Of a DNA stretch of 64,000 nucleotides, positions 44,176 to 53,336 are shown piece by piece (position 1 is the stretch's first letter; the number at the start of each line of letters is the position of its first letter). Made by a program: the position numbers and the translations under genes. The DNA comes from Candidatus Obscuribacter phosphatis (lineage in GTDB: Bacteria; Cyanobacteriota; Vampirovibrionia; Obscuribacterales; Obscuribacteraceae): NCBI GenBank assembly GCA_001899315.1, contig MOYA01000001.1:1836599-1900598 (forward strand), written 5' to 3'. Under the pieces are notes generated by a model that did not search any database, was not told the origin of the DNA, and worked only from the letters and a program-made list of their open reading frames with translations.

Positions 44176-45543
44176 TTGAACAGCGACCCGTTAGCCCACC
44201 TGGATTCAACCGATGACGGCGAGTCTTTCTCTAGAGAAAGACCTCAGCCTGGTAGCGCCGCAGAGAATGGCACCGAAACTAGTAAGACAGAAAGCACAAA
44301 TGCGCCGGTCAGAGAGCGCAAAGTACTTTTAGTCGAGCCTGATGAGAAAGATAGACAGCTGATGCGGTCGGCTATCTTGATGCAGTCGCCGATTTTCGAC
44401 GTTTTTGCCGTGACCAGCGCCGAAGAAGCGCTCAACCTAGCCAGGTCGACTGCATTCGATGTGGTGGTTGCCGCCAACGAACTGAATGGCTACCCCTTCG
44501 AAGATCTTCTCAAGGGTTTGAATGTCTGCCTGCCCTTCTCGCCGGTCATAGTTGTAACCAGACAAGATTCACCAGATCTGGCTTTGAAGTTGCTCCTTTC
44601 CGGGGCCAGTGACTACCTGCCGAAGTTTGGCGAGTTTCAACGTTTTCTTCCCCGCACAATCACCACCAATCTGCAGCGCGCCATCATCATCGAAAATCTC
44701 AAAGAAATGTACGAGAAGGTGGAACAGTCCTCAAGAGATGAGGCTCTTCTCAACCGCTTCGTAGTCAATATCCATGGTTCCCTCGATATTCAGGACATCT
44801 TAGACCGAGCCACCGAAAGCCTTCTGGAAGAATTCAACGCCGCTCGAGCGATCATCTGTTTGATCAAAGAGCCCGACAATGAAATGCGCATTGCCAGACA
44901 GCGCACCCGCAACGAAATGTTGCCTGTTTCAGACCGCTCGCCAATTTTTAGCCGGTATCACGACATGCTTTTGGATGTGGGTGAAAGACGCCCGCTGGTG
45001 GTCATGCAAGACGATACATTTCCATTTGCCACCGATGTCAGGGGAGAGATGCTCAACTATCGCATCAAGTCGATGGTGATGCTGCCGCTTGTCTACAGGG
45101 GGAGACTGACAGGGCTTTTGCACCTCGACGAAGACCGCGATTCCCGCCTCTGGAATGCAAGAGACATCAATATACTCAATCGAATGGCTAATCAGTTGAG
45201 TATAGGTCTTTACCAAGCCAAGCTCTATCAGTTGGTTAATGCCCAAAGCTCATCAATAGACAAACTAACCGAGCTTTGCGCCCAACTCAACAAAGTCGTT
45301 GACAGTACGAAAGAGCTGACCGAGCGCACTGAAAGCCGAGAGAAAGTAAGAATCAAGCTCTCATCAAGAGAGATTGAAGTTCTCAAAAAAGTTGCTCAAG
45401 GTCTCTCGAACAAAGAAATTGCCGAAGAACTGCACATTACCGAAGGCACCACCGAAGTGCACGTTTCTAGGCTGCGCAAAAAGCTCAATTTGAGCACCAG
45501 AGCTGCTCTGGTGCGCTATGCCTATGAAAATCATCTCTCATAA
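44176..45543 (+). CDS. Degenerate receiver - GAF - LuxR-type transcription regulator
   Basis: Residues 48-165 form a receiver domain (RKVLLVEPDEKDRQLM...VIVVTRQ...SGASDYLPK), but the phosphoacceptor position is Ala100 (FDVVVAANELNG), so Asp phosphorylation is unlikely; the acidic pocket is reduced to Glu54/Asp56. Residues 195-345 are a GAF domain (DIQDILDRATESLLEEFNAARAIICL, VMLPLVYRGRLTGLLHLD). Residues 385-450 are a LuxR helix-turn-helix (LSSREIEVLKKVAQGLSNKEIAEELHI). The input is therefore probably a GAF ligand or protein contact. TTG start with AGGA upstream. No kinase adjoins it. Confidence 0.88.
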   Translation: MNSDPLAHLDSTDDGESFSRERPQPGSAAENGTETSKTESTNAPVRERKVLLVEPDEKDRQLMRSAILMQSPIFDVFAVTSAEEALNLARSTAFDVVVAANELNGYPFEDLLKGLNVCLPFSPVIVVTRQDSPDLALKLLLSGASDYLPKFGEFQRFLPRTITTNLQRAIIIENLKEMYEKVEQSSRDEALLNRFVVNIHGSLDIQDILDRATESLLEEFNAARAIICLIKEPDNEMRIARQRTRNEMLPVSDRSPIFSRYHDMLLDVGERRPLVVMQDDTFPFATDVRGEMLNYRIKSMVMLPLVYRGRLTGLLHLDEDRDSRLWNARDINILNRMANQLSIGLYQAKLYQLVNAQSSSIDKLTELCAQLNKVVDSTKELTERTESREKVRIKLSSREIEVLKKVAQGLSNKEIAEELHITEGTTEVHVSRLRKKLNLSTRAALVRYAYENHLS

Positions 45544-45576
45544 ACTCATAGCTAGGTCCGAGCTTTAGCGGCAAAC

Positions 45577-46215
45577 TCAGTCGCGTATTTTGCCGCTGGT
45601 TGTGCGGGTGACCCGTCTAAGACCATTTGCACTGGGCTTTGCCAACAATAACCAGGTCTCTTGCTTGAGTGCGTTACCGGCAAAGTCAGGCTGCAGCAAT
45701 GACTTTCCATTACTTTGGGCGCGGGAGCCGCCTTCGCCTTGGCGACTGCCCTCTTCACTCCATTTCTGAAAGCGATACCAACCTTCGCCATCTTGCCTTC
45801 TCAGGGCCATGGAATAAAAAAGAGCATAGTCGCTGTTTTCAGGATAACTTTCTTTGAGCTTTCGCAAATACTCGAGAGAGAGAGACAAATTGTCTTCCTT
45901 CAAATATTTGAAAGCAGCTTGCAGTAATTCTTCTTCTCTCTTTTCTAACGTACCGGAGCCGCTTGCCTCTGACTCTTTAGAACTATCAAGCTGGGCAGAG
46001 CCTATATCTGCCGGTACTGCCAGACTAGGCTTGAGGGACTTTAGCAGAGCAGGAGGTTTGGATTTAGCACCCCCATGACAATTATTTGCGGACTTGCCTT
46101 TGTTGCTTGCTAAAACAGGCTCACTTGCCGGAAAATACATACTTTCAAGGAGCAGTAAGATGAAAAGGGAGGCTTTCATCGCTAAACGGTTAAACTTGCC
46201 GGAAAATGCGGACAT
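45577..46215 (-). CDS. Exported protein of unknown function
   Basis: A 212-aa protein with an N-terminal hydrophobic segment (MKASLFILLLLESMYF, which would be a standard signal peptide if translation began at the internal ATG, 46179), a Ser/Lys/Ala linker, one TPR-like helix pair (ELLQAAFKYLKEDNLSLSLEYLRKLKESYPENSDYALFYSMALRRQ) and a Gly/Ser/Arg-rich end. Neither start has a clear ribosome site. Its stop is 33 nt from the convergent LuxR-type gene. No family recognised. Confidence 0.55.
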   Translation of the reverse strand: MSAFSGKFNRLAMKASLFILLLLESMYFPASEPVLASNKGKSANNCHGGAKSKPPALLKSLKPSLAVPADIGSAQLDSSKESEASGSGTLEKREEELLQAAFKYLKEDNLSLSLEYLRKLKESYPENSDYALFYSMALRRQDGEGWYRFQKWSEEGSRQGEGGSRAQSNGKSLLQPDFAGNALKQETWLLLAKPSANGLRRVTRTTSGKIRD

Positions 46216-46304
46216 CTATCTGTAAGTTTCCTGTTTTGTTTTTTTGGACATCGTCTCAAGTGTGCCTGCTGACTCAGTATTACTTTAGATGATTTTGTGG
46301 TTTT

Positions 46305-49300
46305 GTGAGCCAATTGGAAACAGAAACCAAAGTTGAAATCAAAACCCAGTCAAGCACGGTGAACACGTCTTGGCTGATTTTGCGCTTCTTGGTGGGCTGG
46401 ATCTTTTCAATCATCATATTAGTTGGCGTCGCGCTCATGATCAATATTGATTGGGCTCGTCCGAAAATGCAAGAAGTAATGGCGGAAGCGCTGCACAGAC
46501 CAGTCAAGCTCGGGCATTTGCGCTGGTACCTTGGTCTGAACGGAATTACCATCACCACCCGCAATATCATTGTCGAAGAGAAAAATGGCGACCCATTTCT
46601 AAAGGCACGCAGCATTAACCTGGGTCTCTCGACGAGAGCTTTGCTCACCGGCAAAGTAGTCTTGAAACATCTCAAATTTGATCATCCTGAATTTCACGCA
46701 GTCAAGCTCAAGCCGGGCGGCTGGAATTTTGAAGACCTACTTGTCGACTCGACGGAAGTGCACTTTATCCAGGTGGACGGCGGCAAAGTCTTGGTCAAGG
46801 ACGAAAGCAAAGATGCGGTGGTCAAAGAAGCAGTGAACTTGGAAGACGTTACTTTCAAATTCAACTGGCCGCGCCCCGATCAGAAACTGCCTATTTATTT
46901 GAGCCTGGCCCTGCCGAGTTCCGACAATGCCAAAGCAAGAAATTATTTGCGCGTCGAAGGCTTTACCACGGGTAGCAAGAAAGGCTTGATTGACACAGCC
47001 CTGAGCCTCAACCTTAGCGCCAGCGATATGCACAGCGACGACCTGCGCAAACTCTTGGCTATCGCCTTAGACGATAAAGAACAGAAAGCGACTCTAGCAG
47101 GCAGTGGAGATAAACAAAAACGCCCTGTCTCTGATTTGGATGCTCTAGTTAGTTTCAAAATGGATCTGAACGGCGACGTCAACAAGGGCTTCAATTCAAC
47201 CATATCGACAGAATTCAAAGACCTCTCGCTTAAGGGTCGAAACATCGGTGAAATCAAAACCAATGATGTGAAATCACAGGGCGCCATCAGCCTAGATAAA
47301 AATGAGCTGAAATGGAAAGACCTTTCACTCAATATTGGCGGTATCGCCATTAGTTCGAAGGGCAACCTCAACGATTGGCAGGGCAAAGAACCAAGCTATA
47401 AAGTCGATGTCGAAAGCAATATTGCCGACCTGACCAAAGTCGGCAAAGCTCTTGATTTAACCAAGCTGAAAAAAGATAAAGATAACGATGCCATAAAAGA
47501 CCTAACTCGCAAACTCAGTGGCAAAGCCTTCTTTCAAATCAACGTAGAAGGACTTGCCAAACAGGCAAAACTCATCACTAAGATGGAATTGGAAGGTCTG
47601 CCGATAGGAGAATTGGTGGAGAGTATTTCTCCGGAATCGGCACCCTATCTAGCCCTGGCTGGTGTTACCCGCGAAACCAAAGTAAAGGGACATATCGAGA
47701 GCCATCCCGGGCGAAAACTGAAAATCAATAGCGGACAGATATCGGTGCCGGACTCGCTGATTAAGCTAGAAGGCGAGCTCGACCTCTTGCGAGACGAAAT
47801 GGATCTGAAGTTCAACCTTGATCAGCTCTCCCTCAAAAAAGTTTGGACCAAGGCGCTTGACTCAAAAGAGACTGTTAAGTTTTTGACCTCGCATCTAGAA
47901 GGCAAAGCCCCCAAAGATCTTCTGGTGGAAGGATTGATTAAAGCGAACGGCACTGTCCGCAAGCTGCGCAGTCGTTCCTATCCAGAGATGACAATGACCA
48001 CCGAGCTTAAGGGAGGTTCTTTTGGGGCAAAAGATCGCAGCCTGACCACTAGCGATATACTCGGCAAACTTGACCTCAAAGACGGCAATCTTGCGCTCAA
48101 GTCTATCGAAGGCAAATTCGGCAAAACCGGCAGATTCACTCTCACCGGTAATATCAAGAATGTGCTCGGCGCCCTGCCCCAGTCAGACATTTCCTTTTAT
48201 GGAAACAATATCGAATTCGATAATTTAGGCAAGGTCATGTCTCTCTTTGGATTTGCCTTTCCGGCAATTACCGAAGGCCATTTGACTGGTCGAGTCAAAG
48301 AGCTTTCGATCAAGATCTCAGGCAATCCCAAAAAGCCCCAAGTCTTTCTCAGCGCCGCTCCCGAGGACATTTCCTACCAACCGCCAGGTCTAAGCCGCTC
48401 ACTAAATGCCGTGTCCGGTTCAATTGTCTTTGCTAACGACAAAATCACTCTTTCCGATGTAGATATTGTGACGCATGGTATGAAGCTGACCACTTCGCTC
48501 ACTATTTCAGACTTAAGCGGCAAGGCGGGCTTATCTAACTTGCATCTCAAGTCGGATGGTATCGATATAGCCGATATAGACTATTACCTGACCTCTCCAG
48601 TTTTGCCTGCGCCGCTAAGAAAGCAATACCGCGATTTTCTCAATGTTTACAAGATCAAGAATCTGCATGGACGAATCTACGGCGACTTGGTTGTGGAACC
48701 AAGAGACCGCGGCGATGCCGATATTGAAGGTGTAATCGGCTGCTATTCCGTAGGCGCCTTGGTCGGTCAAAAGAACGAACTAGAGCTGCCTCTAGAGAAA
48801 ATTGCCGGTATCATTGCCGCATCGGGCAACGAACTACTAATTCAAGATCTTTCCGGCAGCATCCGTTCATCAGAGTTCCAGTTAAACGGTACGGTCAAAG
48901 ATTATAAATCGAAAACACCCAGCTGGAAGACCGACCTGAGACTGACATTTGCGCCAAATGAGTTTCTAGACTTGGTTCCGCACATCACCAAAAGCCTTAC
49001 CTCAGGCAAGATGGAAGTGCTTTCAAAAGGTCCGCTGCTGATCAAAGCCCAGGTACAGGGTAATCCTGAAAACAACAGCATGATTTTCAACTGCCATGCA
49101 GATGCTAATAATGATCTGAGAATTTCCACGCCGCTTTTCACCATAAACCAACCCAAAGGAGACGAACTGAACCTCGACGGTTCAGTCAGTCTAGACAAGA
49201 ACGGCATGACTTTGCATAGCACAAACTTGTTGGTCGGTGAAGCCGGACTCAAGGCACAAGGCGGCTATAAGTGGATTGACGACTCAATCAATCTCACTGT

Positions 49301-50486
49301 TTTGTCACCAAACCCGGTACCAGCAAAGACAATTATCGGACTAGTCGACCCAAATCTCAATACAGCCAATATGCTTGGCACCATAGATGGTTCCATTGCC
49401 GTAGAGGGAACAATCAGACAACCTAAGCTGAGCGGCAAACTATCTCTAGATAGAGTCGGCAATAAAGACTATGAAATTTATGACGTCAACGGCACCATAG
49501 CCACCGAGAACATCTCGGCAGTGAAGAACTCACCAGATGCAATCTCTGTTGCCCGCGTGGACATAGACCGTCTTAGATATCGCAAGCTGCGCGTCAATGA
49601 CATCGGTGGCGTAGTCGAGGTGCTAAGCGCCGGCACAACCGGCAAAGACGGCACAACCAATCCGCCCAAGATTCATTTAAAAGATGTGACTGCCCGAGCT
49701 GCAGGTGGGCACATCAAGATGGACGGCTCATTCGATCTAGCTAGAAATGCCACCGCATTCAATGCTTACCTTTCTAAGATTCATATGGAAGAGATAGTGG
49801 ACCGCGTCTTTGATGCACCAGACGAAATGACCGGTGCACTAGACGGTGAATGGCACCTAACCACGAGAGGAACGAGCGACAAAGAAATGCTGACGAATCT
49901 GGAAGGCACCGGCAGCATAAACATAGAAAAGGGAATCGTTGCTCGCTTTGGTCAGCTGCAGACGAAGTTGACACAAGCAAACTTGCTATCGCAAGGGATA
50001 TTGGGTTTCAATCTCAACAACCTTTTGCAGTCGGTGGCGCCGGTGCGGAGCGGAGAGTTTAATGAACTCACTAGCCGCTTCCATATTTATAAAGGCGCCT
50101 TAGCCCTCAAGGAATTGCGCTTCTCTGGTGACGATCTGCGTCTATGGGGAGCAGGGGCGGCTGACTTGACAGAAAACACAGTAGACATCGAGATTGCAGG
50201 CACCCTGCCGCGCGTCACCGAGAGTTTTCTGGGCGGCACTCTTGGTAGACTCAGTCGAAATATCACCGTATCCGGTATCTTGAGTAAAGTCACCTTTGGT
50301 GCCCTGGAAAACCTTCCATCGCTACCTATCATCGGAGACATTGCGTCAGATAAACCAAGAGCTTTCAGCTTCAAGGTTCAGGCACCGGCTCAAGACGCCA
50401 AACAGATTGCCAAATCTATCGAGAAGTCTTTCCGCTTTCTACCGAACAAACAGGCAGCCAGCGCCCACCCTGTTCCTGGTCTCTAG
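46305..50486 (+). CDS. AsmA/TamB-like large envelope protein
   Basis: A 1393-aa protein with an N-terminal membrane segment (LRFLVGWIFSIIILVGVALMI, about 24-46), then WARPKMQEVMAEALHRPVKLGHLRWYLGLNGITITTRNI, the usual AsmA opening. The rest is repetitive beta structure of the repeating-beta-groove type, and the C-terminal 250 residues match AsmA_2/DUF3971 patterns (NLEGTGSINIEKGIVARF, LNNLLQSVAP, FHIYKGALALKELRFSGDDLRLWGAGAADL). Such proteins move phospholipids to, or help build, the outer membrane, so a diderm envelope is implied. GTG start with only a weak ribosome site; any later start would remove the membrane segment. A hairpin and xer follow. Confidence 0.85.
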   Translation: MSQLETETKVEIKTQSSTVNTSWLILRFLVGWIFSIIILVGVALMINIDWARPKMQEVMAEALHRPVKLGHLRWYLGLNGITITTRNIIVEEKNGDPFLKARSINLGLSTRALLTGKVVLKHLKFDHPEFHAVKLKPGGWNFEDLLVDSTEVHFIQVDGGKVLVKDESKDAVVKEAVNLEDVTFKFNWPRPDQKLPIYLSLALPSSDNAKARNYLRVEGFTTGSKKGLIDTALSLNLSASDMHSDDLRKLLAIALDDKEQKATLAGSGDKQKRPVSDLDALVSFKMDLNGDVNKGFNSTISTEFKDLSLKGRNIGEIKTNDVKSQGAISLDKNELKWKDLSLNIGGIAISSKGNLNDWQGKEPSYKVDVESNIADLTKVGKALDLTKLKKDKDNDAIKDLTRKLSGKAFFQINVEGLAKQAKLITKMELEGLPIGELVESISPESAPYLALAGVTRETKVKGHIESHPGRKLKINSGQISVPDSLIKLEGELDLLRDEMDLKFNLDQLSLKKVWTKALDSKETVKFLTSHLEGKAPKDLLVEGLIKANGTVRKLRSRSYPEMTMTTELKGGSFGAKDRSLTTSDILGKLDLKDGNLALKSIEGKFGKTGRFTLTGNIKNVLGALPQSDISFYGNNIEFDNLGKVMSLFGFAFPAITEGHLTGRVKELSIKISGNPKKPQVFLSAAPEDISYQPPGLSRSLNAVSGSIVFANDKITLSDVDIVTHGMKLTTSLTISDLSGKAGLSNLHLKSDGIDIADIDYYLTSPVLPAPLRKQYRDFLNVYKIKNLHGRIYGDLVVEPRDRGDADIEGVIGCYSVGALVGQKNELELPLEKIAGIIAASGNELLIQDLSGSIRSSEFQLNGTVKDYKSKTPSWKTDLRLTFAPNEFLDLVPHITKSLTSGKMEVLSKGPLLIKAQVQGNPENNSMIFNCHADANNDLRISTPLFTINQPKGDELNLDGSVSLDKNGMTLHSTNLLVGEAGLKAQGGYKWIDDSINLTVLSPNPVPAKTIIGLVDPNLNTANMLGTIDGSIAVEGTIRQPKLSGKLSLDRVGNKDYEIYDVNGTIATENISAVKNSPDAISVARVDIDRLRYRKLRVNDIGGVVEVLSAGTTGKDGTTNPPKIHLKDVTARAAGGHIKMDGSFDLARNATAFNAYLSKIHMEEIVDRVFDAPDEMTGALDGEWHLTTRGTSDKEMLTNLEGTGSINIEKGIVARFGQLQTKLTQANLLSQGILGFNLNNLLQSVAPVRSGEFNELTSRFHIYKGALALKELRFSGDDLRLWGAGAADLTENTVDIEIAGTLPRVTESFLGGTLGRLSRNITVSGILSKVTFGALENLPSLPIIGDIASDKPRAFSFKVQAPAQDAKQIAKSIEKSFRFLPNKQAASAHPVPGL

Positions 50487-50501
50487 CAGGCACCACCGGC
50501 A

Positions 50502-50531
50502 ATATCTCCCCCTTGCTATTGAGGGAGATAT
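50502..50531 (+). promoter_or_regulatory. Hairpin covering the xer ribosome binding site
   Basis: ATATCTCCC (50502-50510) is perfectly complementary to GGGAGATAT (50523-50531) with a 12-nt loop; the right arm is the GGGAG ribosome site and touches the GTG start at 50532. There is no T-run, so it is not a normal terminator. It could keep xer translation low or be a binding site. Confidence 0.65.
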
Positions 50532-51710
50532 GTGTACTATATATTCATGATTCAGAAACCGAATAGTTTCCAAGGGCTGCCGCAAGGCAGCTCAAACAAG
50601 CTTCCGCAGACTAGCCTGCCGCAGCATCTCCAAGTTGCGGCGCAACCTAGTATCACAAACGACAAGCAATCTTTATCAGCAACAGCGAAGCAAGCGAAGA
50701 GTCGAGTTCAAGAGAGTGCCACCTCAAATAAGGTATCTTTGAGGAGATGGTTGAAGCCTTATCTGCTCTATGTCAAATCAGAAAGATCTTTGTCCGAAAA
50801 TACACTCTGGGCTTATAGCAGAGATCTCGAAGCCTTCTGCCTTTGGTTTGAAAGCGACAATGTCAACGTCGGCAAAGAATTACCGTCACGTGGAGACGTC
50901 ACTCGCTTTCTTGCAATCCTCAAGAGAGAAGGCCAAGCGACCGCTAGCCTGGCAAGAAAGCTAGCTAGCTTGAGAGGCTGGTTTGCTTGGTTGGTTACCA
51001 CCGGCAGAACAAGCGCAGATCCTCTTGAATCCTTTGAGTCACCGCATAAACAGAAGAAGCTTCCGCAAGTACTGACCACGCAAGAAATGAAATGCTTGAT
51101 CGAAGCGGCAGTCGAATCAAGAGACAAAGCCATATTGGAACTTCTCTATGGAGCAGGGCTGCGGGTTTCTGAACTTGTTGGACTTCGGGTAAAAGATCTC
51201 AATTTGAAGCAAAATTATGTGCACTGCTTGGGTAAAGGCAATAAAGAACGGATTGTTCCTATAGGTATGGAAGCTATAAGGGCTCTCAACGAGCACTTAC
51301 AAGCTCGAAAGGAAAAGCAAGAGGTTAAAGCCCCTACAAAAAACAAAGTGGGAAGGCCCAAAAGAAAATCAACCAAACCAAGCAAAGGATACACAGAAGA
51401 ATTCTTATTCCTCGATGGTGAGGGAAAGCAGCTTTCCAGACTAATAGTATGGCAACTTATAAAGAGGCTGGCACTGAGGGCAGGCATCAAAAAGGATATT
51501 TCGCCTCACACGCTAAGACACAGCTTTGCTACGCATTTGCTTGAAAATGGAGCGGACTTGAGAGCGGTACAGGAACTTCTTGGACACTCAAATCTAGTGA
51601 CCACCCAGTTATATACCCACGTTTCAAGAGCCCATCTTAAGACTGCATATCAACAAGCACAAATGGGATTTGCGACAAATCTGCCAGAGAAGTCAGAGGC
51701 AATAAATTAA
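50532..51710 (+). CDS. Xer-type tyrosine recombinase with AT-hook insertion
   Basis: The catalytic set of tyrosine recombinases is complete: Arg211 (GAGLRVSEL), Lys235 (GKGNKERIVP), His326-x-x-Arg329 (HTLRHSFATH), His352 (LGHSNL) and nucleophile Tyr361 (TQLYTHVS). The core-binding domain spans about 68-160 (RRWLKPYLLYVKSERSLSENTLWAY). Two features are unusual for XerC/XerD: a polar N-terminal extension of about 65 residues and a Lys-rich insertion (about 258-290) between the lysine and HxxR motifs that contains GRPKRK (274-279), a match to the AT-hook core. It may be the chromosome-dimer Xer or an element's recombinase. GTG start; the ribosome site is inside a hairpin. Confidence 0.88.
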   Translation: MYYIFMIQKPNSFQGLPQGSSNKLPQTSLPQHLQVAAQPSITNDKQSLSATAKQAKSRVQESATSNKVSLRRWLKPYLLYVKSERSLSENTLWAYSRDLEAFCLWFESDNVNVGKELPSRGDVTRFLAILKREGQATASLARKLASLRGWFAWLVTTGRTSADPLESFESPHKQKKLPQVLTTQEMKCLIEAAVESRDKAILELLYGAGLRVSELVGLRVKDLNLKQNYVHCLGKGNKERIVPIGMEAIRALNEHLQARKEKQEVKAPTKNKVGRPKRKSTKPSKGYTEEFLFLDGEGKQLSRLIVWQLIKRLALRAGIKKDISPHTLRHSFATHLLENGADLRAVQELLGHSNLVTTQLYTHVSRAHLKTAYQQAQMGFATNLPEKSEAIN

Positions 51711-51766
51711 TCAATGGACCAGAGGCTTCTAAGCGCTCAAAAATTCAAGGCTTACGGGTGATTGAA

Positions 51767-51790
51767 AAGATTAAACCGATATCGGTCAAA
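51767..51790 (+). repeat. Palindromic 24-bp element, copy 1
   Basis: The 24-bp string from 51767 matches 54811-54834 in 22 positions in direct orientation. It contains the perfect palindrome ACCGATATCGGT (51775-51786), and the flanks GATTAAACC and GGTTTTTAATC (to 51801) add an outer inverted repeat. It lies in the gap between xer and the transposase-derived gene, 77 bp before the latter's ATG. An operator or a recombinase binding site is possible. Confidence 0.5.
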
Positions 51791-51866
51791 GGTTTTTAAT
51801 CGCAAACTTTTGAACTTTTTCTCGCCAAATTACGTCTTCTTATTAGAGGGACGTGAGGCTTGAAAA

Positions 51867-53195
51867 ATGAAGGAAAAGAAAATCAACGAGCAAGCTGCAA
51901 TAAATAACAGGTTTGCAGACAAGGAAGACAGAGCTAGATTTCGAAGAATCTGGTTGGAATTTAAAGCGAAATTCCCAAATGATAAAGCTTGCTGGAATGA
52001 CCTGGTCAATCAGCTACAAAAGGACGATCTGCTTTACTGTAGAAACTGCTATGGGACAGACCTAAAGTTTGCTATATCCAAAAGAAAATACAGCTGCCCT
52101 CTATGTAAGATAGACGGAAGCATAACGTCCAATACTTTCTTTTCGAGAGTGCGCAAACTATGGGCTTGGTATGCAGCAATTTGGCTCGCAGATCACAGCA
52201 TTATTATAAATTCCTGCTTGCTTGCAGACATCACCGGTATTGCCAGTTCCTCCGCTCAACATATAAATAAGAGCATTATGTGCGTGCTTGCCGAAACACG
52301 AACGAGTAAAACTTGTGAGGTTTCGTCAATTCACTTCTTCGATATAATTAGAAAAAGAAGCATACTAACTTCAAAGCTCTGCAAGCCAATCGCGGAAGAA
52401 ATCGAAATCTACGACAAGAGGAAAGCTAAAGAAGAGAAAACCTCTAATTCAAATAAAGCAGAAATGCAAGACAGCAATACACAGAGCAACGACATCAAAA
52501 ACTCTGGCGCCAACTGCCAGGAACCCGTCTCAAAGAAAAACGCAGCGAAAAGTCGTGGTACTAGTAAGAGAGAGGCTGCTTCGGAAAAAGATAAGAAGAC
52601 TATCCACGGCGAACAGCTATCTCCGGATGAGCGCCTTATTCTCAACCTGCTCAAGAGAAAAGATATGTCTATCGAAGATCTTCTCAAGAAAACGAGATGG
52701 GATATTTCTCGTCTCAACGTCGCGCTCTCCCTTCTGGAGCTTCTTGGAAGAATCAAGATATTGGCTGGCGGCAACGTGTCGATGATGAGCAGTCAGACTC
52801 TGTTTAATGAGACTTGCGCGAATAAAAATCAAGATGAACGAAGAGACTGTAAGCTTTCTAGTTTCTTCCATGCAAACAAGTTTCACAGCTGCCTGATTGA
52901 AAAATGCGCTGGAAGAACTTCAGAGGCGCGAGCTAAAAGTTTGATCGCGCATGTAGCAAGCTTCAAAGTCGGCATCAAACGCATTTTTGGAGGAGTAAGT
53001 CGCAAGTATCTTCAACTTTATCTCTCTTTGATAAAGTGCGAGACCATTCTACAAAGTGAAAGGGGGCGGAGCGAAGACAACACCTTACTTAAGTTGTGCC
53101 TGGAGAGGAGCTATGTTGGCTCAAAACACATAAAGACTGTCAATAGCCCTGAGTTGTTATCTGCGGCTTTCTCAAAGCCACAAAAAGCAGCCTAG
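51867..53195 (+). CDS. Transposase-derived protein: IS1595-like zinc ribbon and ends, core replaced by DprA-like winged helix
   Basis: Residues 25-145 parallel the N-terminus of IS1595/ISXO2-family transposases: a zinc ribbon with Cys58-Cys61 and Cys77-Cys80 (YCRNC, CPLC), then SITSNTFFSRVRKLWAWYAAIWLAD-type helix and a helix-turn-helix. Where those transposases have V-E-V-D-E, this one reads CEVSS (150-154), so the first catalytic Asp is gone and no DDE core follows. Instead there is a charged Ser/Lys/Asn linker (about 190-250), a winged helix (about 251-308: SPDERLILNLLKRK...ALSLLELLGRIK) like the DprA C-terminal domain, and a C-terminal segment (about 355-390: FGGVSRKYLQLYL) like the transposase end. 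ATG with GAGG upstream. It is probably a domesticated DNA-binding protein; the domain parallels are by eye. Confidence 0.65.
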   Translation: MKEKKINEQAAINNRFADKEDRARFRRIWLEFKAKFPNDKACWNDLVNQLQKDDLLYCRNCYGTDLKFAISKRKYSCPLCKIDGSITSNTFFSRVRKLWAWYAAIWLADHSIIINSCLLADITGIASSSAQHINKSIMCVLAETRTSKTCEVSSIHFFDIIRKRSILTSKLCKPIAEEIEIYDKRKAKEEKTSNSNKAEMQDSNTQSNDIKNSGANCQEPVSKKNAAKSRGTSKREAASEKDKKTIHGEQLSPDERLILNLLKRKDMSIEDLLKKTRWDISRLNVALSLLELLGRIKILAGGNVSMMSSQTLFNETCANKNQDERRDCKLSSFFHANKFHSCLIEKCAGRTSEARAKSLIAHVASFKVGIKRIFGGVSRKYLQLYLSLIKCETILQSERGRSEDNTLLKLCLERSYVGSKHIKTVNSPELLSAAFSKPQKAA

Positions 53196-53336
53196 GAATT
53201 AATGCTTCCAATCAAAAGATATTGAGTGCACAAATAAACGAACTGAACAGATAAACAAGACTATACGCTCTCATTTAGCTAAGTGTTTGCCGTGCCAAGA
53301 ATTTTTGCCATGCCTCTGTTCTGAATACCAATTCGC

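Noticed and set aside
51867-53195. A competence gene dprA
   Set aside because: Only the short winged-helix end resembles DprA; the Rossmann DNA-processing domain is absent.
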